DNA from: Bradyrhizobium lablabi
GTDB lineage: Bacteria; Pseudomonadota; Alphaproteobacteria; Rhizobiales; Xanthobacteraceae
Reading direction: 5' to 3'
NCBI RefSeq assembly: GCF_900141755.1
Contig: NZ_LT670844.1
Location: 4,092,001 to 4,156,000 of the forward strand
DNA length: 64,000 nt
Both the position numbers and the translations under genes were made by a program. The stretch's first letter is position 1; each line of letters starts with the position of its first letter. Below are positions 26,161-35,336 of the stretch, piece by piece. The notes beneath the pieces were generated by a model. It had not been told where the DNA came from. It saw only the letters and a list, made by a program, of their open reading frames with translations, and did no database searches.

Positions 26161-27084
26161 TCACGAGAAAAGGATCGTCGACAATCGCTTTCGTCCCTCG
26201 GTGGTGGCCTCATCAGTCGGTCCCCACGCCTCGAAGAACTGCACCAACTGCTTGCGCGCGCCGTCGTCATTCCATTTGCGATCGCGCTTGACGATTTCGA
26301 GCAGCTGATGGGTCGCGTCAGCGCGCTTGCCCGAAGCGTTGAGCGCGGTCGCCAGATCGAATCGAGCCTGATGATCGAGTGGGTTTGCGGCGACTTTCTG
26401 TTCCAGTTCGGTGACCGGGCCGAGCGACTTGGCCTGCTCGGCGAGATCGATCGCGGCCTGCACGGCCTTGACTGCCGGATCATTGCGTTTCGATTCCGGC
26501 ACCATGGCCAGCGTCTGCTTGGCCTGCTCGATGGCGCCGGTCGCCATGTAGGCTTTGGCGAGCCCGGCAAGCGCTGCGATGTTGGTGGCGTCAGCGGCCA
26601 GCACTTCGGCGTAGATTTGCGCGGCGGTGGCGGGATCGCCTTCCGCCAGCACGGCTTCCGCCTCTTTGAGGATTTCCGCGATATTGGGCTCGCCGGCGCC
26701 GGGCACGCCCGCGGTCAATTTGTTGATGAACGCCGTCACCTGGCTTTCCGGGATCGCACCCATGAATCCGTCGGCGGGCTGGCCGTTGACGAAGGCGATC
26801 ACAGCGGGGATCGACTGGATTCCCATCTGGCCCGGGATCGCCGGATGCTCGTCGATATTCATCTTGACCAGCTTGACCTTGCCCTTGGCGGCGCGCACCG
26901 CCTTTTCAAGCAGTGGCGTGAGCTGGCGGCACGGGCCGCACCATGGCGCCCAGAAGTCGATCAATACCGGCTGGCGCTTCGACTCCTCGATGACGTCCTT
27001 CACGAACGTCTGGGTCGTCGTCTCCTTGATCAGATCGGCCGCCGCCTGCGGCGCCGGTCCACTACCCTGTTCTACGATCGTCAC
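26161..27084 (-). CDS. thioredoxin-TPR protein (CnoX/YbbN family)
   Basis: A 307-residue protein with an N-terminal thioredoxin domain keeping the redox motif WAPWCGPCRQLTPLL near residues 45-59, followed by four TPR-like helical pairs (about 150-300). This layout matches CnoX/YbbN, a chaperone-redox protein that protects substrates and hands them to folding machines. Unlike E. coli CnoX, which lacks an active CxxC, both cysteines are present here. It is probably cotranscribed with the LON-domain gene. Confidence 0.92.
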   Translation of the reverse strand: MTIVEQGSGPAPQAAADLIKETTTQTFVKDVIEESKRQPVLIDFWAPWCGPCRQLTPLLEKAVRAAKGKVKLVKMNIDEHPAIPGQMGIQSIPAVIAFVNGQPADGFMGAIPESQVTAFINKLTAGVPGAGEPNIAEILKEAEAVLAEGDPATAAQIYAEVLAADATNIAALAGLAKAYMATGAIEQAKQTLAMVPESKRNDPAVKAVQAAIDLAEQAKSLGPVTELEQKVAANPLDHQARFDLATALNASGKRADATHQLLEIVKRDRKWNDDGARKQLVQFFEAWGPTDEATTEGRKRLSTILFS

Positions 27085-27301
27085 GGGATTCCTCGCCTGA
27101 TGTCTTGAAAGGTTGGGCCCGTTCTAGCACGGCCCGGTGGGATGGTTCAGGAGTTCTGTTCACCTAAGTGGCGGCTGGGGCGGAAATTTCAATCGGTTCC
27201 GGCGACGGCGCCTGAGGGTTGGTCGGATCGGAGATCGGGTGGGCGGCAGGCCTCCGCAAGCCCATCATCGTGCCACCTATTCCCAACGAAGGAATTGAGC
27301 G

Positions 27302-27775
27302 ATGGCAAAGGCTGATTACTCCACAATGTTCGCGCAGCCCGCCCCGGAGATGTGGAAAATCGTTCGCGATTTCAACAACTATCCGGTCTGGGTCGGCGGC
27401 GCCGGCGAAAGCCGGATCGAGGACGGCAAGACAGGCGACACCGTCAGCGCGGTCAGGAGCGTGCGCTACCAGGATCGGCACATCCGCCAGCGCCTGCTGG
27501 CCCAATCCGACGTCGAGCGGTCGCAAACCTACGAATTCTGCGGTGAGCCGACCCTGCCGGTCACCGGCTTTCAGGCCACCTTACGGATCACGCCGGTGGT
27601 GGATGGCGATCGCGCCTTCGTCGAATGGTGGGCGACCTTTGATTGCGAGCCGCTCCGCCGCGAGGAACTGACCGGAACCCTCCAAGGCTCGTTCGGCAGA
27701 TGGCTCGAATCGCTGCGTGCCACGCTGCAAAGCCAAGCCCACAGCCTGCGGTCGGAGGACGCGGCGGCAGGTTAA
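27302..27775 (+). CDS. SRPBCC/START-fold protein
   Basis: A 157-residue single-domain protein with the SRPBCC pattern: an N-terminal strand, APEMWKIVRDFNNYPVWVGG helix, curved sheet with GDTVSAVRSVRY, and a long C-terminal helix. The family binds hydrophobic ligands or acts as a polyketide-cyclase-like fold; no ligand can be inferred. It stands alone, divergent from the thioredoxin gene, 160 bp before a tRNA gene. Confidence 0.85.
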   Translation: MAKADYSTMFAQPAPEMWKIVRDFNNYPVWVGGAGESRIEDGKTGDTVSAVRSVRYQDRHIRQRLLAQSDVERSQTYEFCGEPTLPVTGFQATLRITPVVDGDRAFVEWWATFDCEPLRREELTGTLQGSFGRWLESLRATLQSQAHSLRSEDAAAG

Positions 27776-27935
27776 CCGCCGCGAGGCGGCCGTTTTGAGC
27801 CGATTTCGCCATATATCCTGCGATATCCGGACTTTTAGCCGGTTCCAACCCTCGCCCCGGCTGTTGCATTCGTAAGCCGCATTTGGCATAGCTCTGCCGT
27901 TGCCGGCGCGCGATCGCCGCCGCCAATCATCGGAT

Positions 27936-28010
<75 letters not shown>

Positions 28011-28176
28011 GATTTTCTTGGCAATTGGATAACTTCTGACGAACCGGACCGTCTGCGTGTCCGGTTCGGCTAAGCCGCGCGCCCAAAGCTGCGGCGCGAT
28101 GCTCGCGGCGCCTCTAAAGAGGCCAGTTTCCCCGTCGCCGCGCCGCGGATAGCAGTGTGGACGTTCTCCCGAATAC

Positions 28177-28584
28177 TCACGAGCGATTTGAACCGGGCCC
28201 GGCCTGCTCGATCGCGTCAAAGATCCATCCGTGACATTGGCCGCTGTTCTTGTCGGTTCCGACCGCGCGCAACCGGCGCAGCTCATCGGGAGGCGTCGCG
28301 AGAATCGCAACTGTGCCGAGAGCGGGGAAAAAAGAGCCGTCCCGAACGTGGGACGGCAGTTCAGGGAGGATCGTGAAGATGGAAGCCTCCAACAGGTCGA
28401 TCGCGCGTTGTGCGTAGATGCGGCTTCCGAGACCGCCATCCGCGCGGCGCTCGGTAATCGTCAGAAGATCGCCGCGCAACTCGACAATGAGGGTCTCCCG
28501 ATGCGGCTTGCTTGTCGGAATGTGCGGGGCTTCGCAGCTCGAGAATTGGAGCCTGTTCTTCATGCGGATCGAGAAGTCGGCCAT
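28177..28584 (-). CDS. hypothetical protein, uncertain
   Basis: A 135-residue frame from ATG 28584 (MADFSIRMKNRLQF) with a plausible alpha/beta pattern (ETLIVELRGDLLTITERR, IYAQRAIDLLEASIFTILPEL). No family is recognised and the ribosome-binding site is weak. The same frame stays open up to ATG 28953, so the gene may be longer, but that part is less protein-like. The rest of the 28011-29014 interval holds nothing else I can support. Confidence 0.35.
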   Translation of the reverse strand: MADFSIRMKNRLQFSSCEAPHIPTSKPHRETLIVELRGDLLTITERRADGGLGSRIYAQRAIDLLEASIFTILPELPSHVRDGSFFPALGTVAILATPPDELRRLRAVGTDKNSGQCHGWIFDAIEQAGPGSNRS

Positions 28585-29014
28585 TCCGTCGTCCCAGGCT
28601 GATCGGCTAGGATTGAGAGATTGATCGGGGTTGGGCGCCTTTAGCGACGGCCGATTGGCGGGCTTTGCGCTTCGATCCAAACCCATGTTCGGACACGGCC
28701 CGTGTCGCGCGGGCAATCGGGACAATGCGGTCGCGCCAGGAGAGAAAACCTCCGCGCGTGCCAGGCAGGCCGCGATGCCGAGGTCCCCGGTGAACTCGAC
28801 GCGGGCAATGCCCTGGCGCCGAAAAACTTCGTCCTTGAAATAGAAATAGCGCACTATTTGCTTTCCCTGTTGCGGTTGCGGCGGCATCGTCCAAGCGCAA
28901 GTATGGGCAGGGAGCGTGAGGGCAGCGTGAAAAGCCCTCTTGGCGGTGAGCAAAGGTCATTTCACGCTGGGCTAACGGCGGGTGTGGCGAAATAGCCATC
29001 GAAGGGGCACTCAG

Positions 29015-30736
29015 ATGAGCGCACACGGAACGATCTCTCTTTGGACTGCACGTGCGATTCAGCCCCGCGCAACTGGCCGGGAGGCTGACGCGGCGCCGGA
29101 CGTCGTCCCGCCCGGGTTTAGACACTTCCTCGGGGACCCCGGTCCTTCGCAGCAATTCGCGATCGACGGGGAGCCTTTCAACCCGAAGGATTCGGGTCAG
29201 CGGATACGGGCTGGAGGCTTAATGGAGAAGCTCGCGGGTATCATCCAGTTCGAACCCGCGAAAGACTTCAATCCGGATATTCCCAGTGGCTACACGTATT
29301 TTCTGCAATTGATTGCGCATGACCTCGTTCAAAGCTCGCTATTTTTGTCACGCAATCAAAGCAGCGTGCTCGGCCTCAGCAACGTCCGCAGCAGGCCCTT
29401 GCGGCTTGAGACGATCTTTGGCGGCGGCCCTGTCCAATGTCCGTACGCTTATGAAGTGAGCGACAGTGGCTTTCGCGATCGTCTTCGGCTTGGAGGGGTA
29501 CGTAGCGATGGTGAGTGCAATATTGATACGGGTGATTTGAGAGACGTTGCGCGCGCGCGCGCAACCGGAGTGCTTGCTAAAGAAGGATATCCCGAAGCGC
29601 TAATCCCAGACGCACGTAATGACTCACATGCTATTTTGTCGCAAATCGTGGTCATGCTTCATCACCTTCAAAATCAGATACTCGAAAATCTTTCTGCCAA
29701 TGCAAAGATCCGTTCGACGGGAAGTCCGTTTATTGACGCGCAAAGGAAGTTTGTCGCGACACAGTCGGCATGTGCATTGATTTACCGTAGGATTATTCGA
29801 GACGACGTTTTGCCTAAGATTTTGCACCCCGATGTTCGTGCCGCATACGAGTCGGGGGTCATTCAAGTCATTGACCGCCCACAGGGTCTCGACAACGGCC
29901 CGTGGTTGGTACCGCTGGAATTCTCTTTTGGCTTTTTTCGTTTCGGTCACGCAATGATCCGGGCAAAATATTCGTTCAATCCAGAGACACCGCCGCCGTA
30001 TGGCCGCCTCGGTCTGACTGAAATTATCGAGCACACCTCGGAAAAGAACCCCGCTCTAATGCCGTTTGAGAATAGTTGGACGATCGATTGGCAGCGGTTT
30101 TTCGGCAACGGCGAGGCGACGAATTTCAGCGTGAGAATTGGGCCATGGTCCCGCATGGACATCGAGAACGCCGTCCGGGGAAGTGAGCCAAACGAGCCGG
30201 GGCTGACGGTTCGCGATCTGACGAGTTCAATTGCGACGCAACCCTGGTCAGTTCGTGCCTTGGCCGAAACGCTGAGCAAGACGCACGGGAAACTGTTCCG
30301 GTCGTCGCCGTATCTGGCGGGCGCTCTGGACGACCCGAAGAATCCACCCTGGTACGCCGCCGTCTCGCTCTGGCTGTCGGATCGCCGATGCAGGCCTGGG
30401 CAAACCTTGAACGATGATGAAATCAGAATCCTGGCAGCCGATCCGCCGATTCCGTTTTTCGCCCGCTTCGAAGCCGGAGTGGATCCCAACATCGAGGGGA
30501 GGCATCTTGGCGTGCTGACGTCGATCGTAGTGGCGGATGTGTTCTACGGTATTTTCCAGTATGATCGCCTTCTGGGCGCCGACGGCAACCAGGACCTTGC
30601 AGGCCAACTGCAGCACGTATCGGAACTCGTTTTCGACGGAGAGCCCGGCGCATTTCCCGGCTTGGAGAGCATCACGACGGTGAATAGCCTCATCGATTTC
30701 CTCGGTGCTCGAATCAAATTCCCGATCGGCGGGTAG
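29015..30736 (+). CDS. animal-type heme peroxidase family protein
   Basis: A 573-residue heme peroxidase of the cyclooxygenase/myeloperoxidase superfamily. The distal-side motif is YFLQLIAHDLVQ (His102). The conserved DARNDSHAILSQIVVMLHHLQN lies near 199-220, where most members have DxRxNE and HN. The proximal motif is FFRFGHAMIRAKYSF (His312). It has no signal peptide, so it may act in the cytosol or leave by another route. ATG 29015 follows GGGGCACTCAG. The next gene starts 42 bp downstream and is probably cotranscribed. Bacterial members make oxylipins or halide oxidants, or have unknown roles. Confidence 0.82.
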   Translation: MSAHGTISLWTARAIQPRATGREADAAPDVVPPGFRHFLGDPGPSQQFAIDGEPFNPKDSGQRIRAGGLMEKLAGIIQFEPAKDFNPDIPSGYTYFLQLIAHDLVQSSLFLSRNQSSVLGLSNVRSRPLRLETIFGGGPVQCPYAYEVSDSGFRDRLRLGGVRSDGECNIDTGDLRDVARARATGVLAKEGYPEALIPDARNDSHAILSQIVVMLHHLQNQILENLSANAKIRSTGSPFIDAQRKFVATQSACALIYRRIIRDDVLPKILHPDVRAAYESGVIQVIDRPQGLDNGPWLVPLEFSFGFFRFGHAMIRAKYSFNPETPPPYGRLGLTEIIEHTSEKNPALMPFENSWTIDWQRFFGNGEATNFSVRIGPWSRMDIENAVRGSEPNEPGLTVRDLTSSIATQPWSVRALAETLSKTHGKLFRSSPYLAGALDDPKNPPWYAAVSLWLSDRRCRPGQTLNDDEIRILAADPPIPFFARFEAGVDPNIEGRHLGVLTSIVVADVFYGIFQYDRLLGADGNQDLAGQLQHVSELVFDGEPGAFPGLESITTVNSLIDFLGARIKFPIGG

Positions 30737-30778
30737 CCGATATCAAACATGATGCAAGCAACAGGAGCGAGGTGGAAC

Positions 30779-31270
30779 ATGGGACGTCAAAAGATCACGA
30801 TTGGCCCGAACGATTATCCCGCCTGGGGTAAGCTCGTGAAGTCGTGGGCGACCGGCAAGAACTACGTTGATTATGTGATGACGGAAGAAAACCCCGTGCC
30901 CCCCACGGAAGAAATGCCTCCCAAATACCCCAAGCCAAGATCGTTCGGAGAATTCTGGGATCAGTGCGGCTCGGCGCACGTGGGCCTCGTTTTCGACGAC
31001 GGAAACAACACGCCCGTGCCCCGTGACGGAGGCATAGGCCTGATCGTGCTACAAGGCGATTCGGACGTCTTTGTTCTCCGGGTGCCGCCTAAGGAGATAC
31101 TCGTCGACCACGAAAACAGATTCATCAACGGCGCAACCTATCAACTCCCGCCGTTCTACGCGCGCATATTCGGGGGACAGCCACTCCCGGCGGAATACGC
31201 TACCAAGGTCAAAAGAATGACGATCCACGCTGAGCGCATCGGCGAATATACGCTCAATACCTGCGGCTGA
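30779..31270 (+). CDS. hypothetical protein linked to the heme peroxidase
   Basis: A 163-residue soluble protein with two cysteines (one in DQCGSAH, one at the very C-terminus NTCG) and a proline-rich stretch, NPVPPTEEMPPKYPKP. The middle contains GLIVLQGDSDVFVLRVPPKEIL, a strand pattern. I do not recognise the family. GAGGTGGAAC precedes ATG 30779, which is preferred to ATG 30749. It lies just behind the peroxidase and converges on the SARP gene (14 bp between stops). It might be a partner of the peroxidase or a substrate of the YcaO enzyme; neither is shown. Confidence 0.7.
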   Translation: MGRQKITIGPNDYPAWGKLVKSWATGKNYVDYVMTEENPVPPTEEMPPKYPKPRSFGEFWDQCGSAHVGLVFDDGNNTPVPRDGGIGLIVLQGDSDVFVLRVPPKEILVDHENRFINGATYQLPPFYARIFGGQPLPAEYATKVKRMTIHAERIGEYTLNTCG

Positions 31271-31284
31271 GGCCGTATCGGCGT

Positions 31285-33324
31285 TCACCAGACGCCGAAC
31301 TCGATACCTTCGATGGGAGCGCCGGCCGCGGCAAGACCCGCGGCCAGACGCTCCCAGTCTCCGCGGGTCGCGATTGGAAAGACATGCAGCAGCCAGCGCG
31401 CCATGCTTTCGCGCGTCGGCACCTGCTGGCCGTGCCAGTCGGCGGCAACCCTGTCCAACGCCCTCTCAAATTCCGCTTTTGCCTCGTTGAGGCGGCCGAG
31501 TTGGGCCTTGGCCGCGCAGCCCCAGATCATGAAGGCTGGAGACATCCCGAGCTCCTCGCGAGACGCGTCAATGCACCCCGCGTAATCAGAGCATAGAAAC
31601 TTGATCGCACCGGAATACGCCACCTGTGGCGCCGCGGGCATCGGCGTGATCCCGAGTGACGCGGCTGACAGGGTCGCAGCGCGCTCGTATTCACCGCAAT
31701 AAGCAAAAATCTGACCTGATGCCATCAGGGTCCAGGGATCGTTTTCGTTCAAATCAACGGCAAGCGCGGCGTGCAGCGTCGACTTGTCCACGCGACCGAG
31801 CAGTTGGTAGGTCCACGCGAGACTGAGCTGCGCACGCGAATCGAGCGGATCGAGCTGAACCGCACGTTGAGCTATTTGCAGTGTCTCCAGATGCTTGGCA
31901 GTATCCCGAAATTGGCCGGGAAGCGCGATGTGCGCGATGTTGCGATACTGAACCAGGCCACTCAACGCGGGGGAGAAATCAGGCGCATCGGCGATCAGGC
32001 TCTCGACCAACGCGGCGGCCGCCGGCCAATCCTTTGAGGCCATTTGCAGCAGCAGGGCTTGCCCGCGCAGCCATCGGTCATGGATTTCCAGGGTCACTTC
32101 ACTTCCGGTTGCAAGACGGCGCAGTCGCTCGGCGGAGACGTGGATATTCAAGGCCATGGCGATCTGGCGGACGATACGCTCCTGGGTCTCGAACCACGCG
32201 GCCAGAGTGATGGAATAGCGTTCGCTCCAAATGCATACGGAAGTCGATGCATCTCGCAGAGTGACAACGAGCCGAACCGTGCCGCTCGATTCATAGGTGC
32301 TGCCCTCGACAATATACTCGGGCGGGGATGACCAGCTTCTCGGCTCCGGTTCCCAGAGTGGAGACAAGGTTCGTACCGACCATTCGCGGAAACGCGTCAG
32401 ACAGGCAACGAATTCGTGACGAAATCCATTGACGACGTGGCGCATGTCCTCGGGTACCCCGCTCGCGTCGAACGTGCAGACAGATATCAACAGCCGCTTT
32501 GGAGCGGACGTTTCGCGTGATGCACCCTGCAAGGTTGGGGCAATCGTGGAGGCTTGCGGGGGTTCGCTTAGGTTGGGCATCTGCTTGATGCCGACGATCA
32601 AGGCTTGGGTTTCGTTGGATGGCTCGATGTCGTAGTCCGCCTCCAGAAGATCCCAGAGAGACTTGTAGATCTTCAAGGCTCCGCCAATGTCGCCCCGCGC
32701 CGCGCGCGCGCGAATGAGGTGCCGGCACGCGATCTCGTGCGTGGGATCGAGATTTAGCAGGGCCAAAGCGGCGGCACTCGCCTCAGGGGAATCCCCTTCG
32801 GCCGGCAGCAAGCGTTCGAGCGCGAGTGTCAGCCGGTCAAGAAGCAGTTGGCGCTTGGTCAGCAACCAGACCTGGAAGGCCGGATCGACGTTGTCGAGGC
32901 CGGAAAGCAGAGTTTCCGTGATGCGCTGGCCATCGAGTAGCCGCGAATGCACCGTGCCTTGCGCCGCGGCGGCGAGCACCTCGTCAACGTCGCAGGTGCG
33001 CCGTTCACGGACCAGCGACAGGGTTTGCTTGTCGACCCGGAACCCCGCAAAACCCGCACTATCGAAGGCCAGCTTGATGTCATGCACGGCCTGCCGCAAC
33101 GAAGCTCGCGCGTGCTCTTCGTCGCTCTCGCTCCACAAGATACCGACAAGACGCTCGCGTGTGTCCTGCGCATTATCGGAAAGAGCGAGATAGGCCGTCA
33201 GGGCTTTGGCCTTGCGCGTCGCAAGCGAAATCTCACGCCCATCGATTTCGGCTGCGAAATCTCCGAGGAGACGGAGGGTCAGTCGCCCACTCGCCGGCGT
33301 TTCAGTAATGCCGCCCTTTGCCAC
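31285..33324 (-). CDS. SARP-type transcriptional activator with TolB-N-like and TPR regions
   Basis: A 679-residue regulator. Residues 13-110 form an OmpR-like winged helix (LTLRLLGDFAAEIDGREISL, then RERLVGILWSESDEEHARASLRQAV). The BTAD helical domain follows to about 245. Residues 270-400 resemble the domain seen beside cyclases (YIVEGSTYESSGTVRLVVTLRDA, IWSERY), and the remaining ~280 residues are TPR-like helices. SARP proteins activate biosynthetic clusters in actinobacteria; proteobacterial versions with this layout are regulators of unknown signal. It lies 94 bp downstream of the YcaO gene on the same strand. Confidence 0.87.
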   Translation of the reverse strand: MAKGGITETPASGRLTLRLLGDFAAEIDGREISLATRKAKALTAYLALSDNAQDTRERLVGILWSESDEEHARASLRQAVHDIKLAFDSAGFAGFRVDKQTLSLVRERRTCDVDEVLAAAAQGTVHSRLLDGQRITETLLSGLDNVDPAFQVWLLTKRQLLLDRLTLALERLLPAEGDSPEASAAALALLNLDPTHEIACRHLIRARAARGDIGGALKIYKSLWDLLEADYDIEPSNETQALIVGIKQMPNLSEPPQASTIAPTLQGASRETSAPKRLLISVCTFDASGVPEDMRHVVNGFRHEFVACLTRFREWSVRTLSPLWEPEPRSWSSPPEYIVEGSTYESSGTVRLVVTLRDASTSVCIWSERYSITLAAWFETQERIVRQIAMALNIHVSAERLRRLATGSEVTLEIHDRWLRGQALLLQMASKDWPAAAALVESLIADAPDFSPALSGLVQYRNIAHIALPGQFRDTAKHLETLQIAQRAVQLDPLDSRAQLSLAWTYQLLGRVDKSTLHAALAVDLNENDPWTLMASGQIFAYCGEYERAATLSAASLGITPMPAAPQVAYSGAIKFLCSDYAGCIDASREELGMSPAFMIWGCAAKAQLGRLNEAKAEFERALDRVAADWHGQQVPTRESMARWLLHVFPIATRGDWERLAAGLAAAGAPIEGIEFGVW

Positions 33325-33418
33325 CTCTGACGCTCCACCTAATTGCGCGCCTCATGGTCAAACATGCCTGCCTAAACCTACGAAATGCGACCAATTGGCG
33401 TCCAGTGATATCTTCACA

Positions 33419-34648
33419 TTAGAGCAATGGTGTCTCGTGCTCGGCGATATCCGACCCCTTATCGCGCGCCTTGGCAAACCGCTTCGTCGAGACAGCTGCT
33501 GAAAAAGGTTGCAGGTCCGGCGAAACTGCCCTTGCGGCGGCAACTCCGATGTCGTGCCGCGTGTGGTCGACCAGAAAGAGCCGAACGCCGCAGTTGCGCA
33601 GATGGCCTACCAGTCCCTTGAGCCCCAGGGCCGCGGCCGGCCCGTTCGCGGCGTGCCGCGACATATCCCGCGGATGTAGAAGCTCGCAGTCCGCCGCCGC
33701 GAACTCCGCACGACGGAGATGGCGGCGATCCGCCTCGTTGAGCACCGCATCGCCACCCTCGGCGCGCTTGGTCTGCGCGATCGGCGCTGCCATTTCCATT
33801 TGGCACATTTCGAGGACCGCGGCCCTCGCCGCATCGCTCGCGGTCAGTCTGGACGACAACCCGCATGCCATTCCTCGACCGTCATGGTCCATCGACACCG
33901 CCGCAACGACCGGGACGCCATTGTCGGTCGTGATGTCGAGCAGCACGGTTCGCCGTGCTGTCTCTCCTTGGCGAAGTCGCTCGATCAGTTCAGCCCCGGC
34001 TTTGGTCGCCGGATGCTCCAGTGCGAAACGCTTCGGGCGGAAACCGCCCAGCCACCACAGGGCGGCTGCATCGCGCTCGCAGAGCTCCAAAACTGCACGA
34101 AGAGCGGCTGTCTCGAAGCTCGGTCCTGCGGCTGCACCTGAAGACAAGGCGCCGACCGGTTCGATCGCCCGTCGTGTCGGCGACCGCCTGAGGCAGAGAT
34201 CGGCTGGCAGCAACGCGATATCTCCAGTCGACGCGTCAGACCCGGCAGTCCAGTCAATTGTCCGGTCGGCGTGTGACACGGCCTCGGCAATCCAGCCGTC
34301 TGCGACAAAATTCGTTCGGTCGCTAGCGGCTGCCTCGATGTCGCCCGGCCTCTCAAACTGGGAAAGAAACTCGGCCGCCTCACCCAGACACGAGACAAGC
34401 GCTGATGCCAACGTCTCACCATTTCCCGCGACGCTCAGGCGCACCGCGCCAGAGGCCGCGGTCGGATCGGCGTCGATCGTTACCTCACCGCCAATGCAGT
34501 GAAGGCCTGGCGCAAATGGAGATGCAATCGAGAAAACGCGTGTCAGACGCCCGGCGAGCGCGACAAGCTCGGCCGATGCGAGACTTGCTATGCTGTCCAA
34601 CAGCTTCCCGCCAGATGGCGAATATAAATCAAGCGGAGTGAGGTTCAT
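33419..34648 (-). CDS. YcaO-like family protein (ATP-dependent peptide modification)
   Basis: A 409-residue YcaO-fold protein. Family motifs are present in order: GNGETLASALVSCLGEAAEF (residues 76-93), SSGAAAGPSFETAAL with LELCERDAAALWW (169-199), and ACGLSSRLTASDAARAAVLEMCQME near 265-290. The glutamates that bind Mg-ATP in the family are kept. YcaO enzymes activate backbone amides to make azolines, thioamides or amidines in peptides and proteins. No E1-like partner, TfuA or precursor peptide is seen nearby. The C-terminus lacks a proline-rich PxPxP tail. ATG 34648 follows GAGAAG at eight bases; GTG 34651 is adjacent. Confidence 0.85.
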   Translation of the reverse strand: MNLTPLDLYSPSGGKLLDSIASLASAELVALAGRLTRVFSIASPFAPGLHCIGGEVTIDADPTAASGAVRLSVAGNGETLASALVSCLGEAAEFLSQFERPGDIEAAASDRTNFVADGWIAEAVSHADRTIDWTAGSDASTGDIALLPADLCLRRSPTRRAIEPVGALSSGAAAGPSFETAALRAVLELCERDAAALWWLGGFRPKRFALEHPATKAGAELIERLRQGETARRTVLLDITTDNGVPVVAAVSMDHDGRGMACGLSSRLTASDAARAAVLEMCQMEMAAPIAQTKRAEGGDAVLNEADRRHLRRAEFAAADCELLHPRDMSRHAANGPAAALGLKGLVGHLRNCGVRLFLVDHTRHDIGVAAARAVSPDLQPFSAAVSTKRFAKARDKGSDIAEHETPLL

Positions 34649-34651
34649 CAC

Positions 34652-35336
34652 ATGCGCTTCTCAAATTTGGGAAATTCGCAACTATCAATCGTACGAGGCT
34701 AAAGCCACCAGCAGCCAAATCACCAGTCCCATATTACTGCCGATATGTGTCTGCTTTTTGGTCCGTTGGTTCAGTCCATGATGGGGACCAAACTCATCCG
34801 ACGCCAACCAACGGTGGGCGGCAGCTTTACAAACCGCGATGACGGCGGCCTAAACAAGATCGATGCTATCAAACCATCGGGTCTCACAGATGTTTGGCGT
34901 CCGTCTCCATCGCTCGGCCATCAGGTACCTCCCAGGCATACCGTGGGGTCACCTACGGCGGCCACTTCCGCACAAGATGCCCCGTGACGCGGTTCTTTCT
35001 TTCCGGCCAATCGAGGTCTTTCCCCGTGCGACCGGTCGGGAATTGAAGGACCACCGTGAAACGTACGTGAAAAGCCGAACTCCCGGGCCGGTCGCGCACT
35101 AGGCCACTCCCCGTGTTTCAGTAGTGCGATGACCTTGGCATCGTCATTTCATCGAGTTTGACCCCTGCAGCAGGGGTTTCGGCGTCCGCAGCACGCAATT
35201 GGCCGGCTTGGCGTCAAGTGCCGTGAACGCGGGGGTTAGCGTCGATTCACGGCGCCCTCACGGCGGGCTTCATATGGTTCGGACCAGTTTCAACGTTCGC
35301 ATTTCCGATGATTATTGCCTCGAAAAGGAGTGAAAC
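34652..35336. other. gene-poor interval upstream of YcaO and the cyclase
   Basis: 685 bp between the divergent YcaO and cyclase-like genes with no convincing gene on either strand. Short frames of 60-80 codons exist but lack family resemblance and ribosome-binding sites. A perfect 17-bp palindrome ACCCCTGC-A-GCAGGGGT lies at 35161-35177. The interval presumably holds the two promoters. Any unannotated precursor peptide for the YcaO would most likely lie here. Confidence 0.5.

Noticed and set aside
28607..29155. A 182-codon minus-strand frame overlapping the peroxidase start
   Set aside because: It overlaps the well-supported plus-strand peroxidase gene and another frame, with no motif or start signal.
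34654..34800. A 15-codon hydrophobic minus-strand peptide (MGLVIWLLVALASYD) upstream of YcaO as a precursor peptide
   Set aside because: Too short, no ribosome-binding site, no Cys/Ser/Thr-rich core for YcaO chemistry.
35161..35177. A rho-independent terminator at the ACCCCTGC palindrome
   Set aside because: The loop is one base and no T-run follows; it cannot form a normal terminator hairpin.
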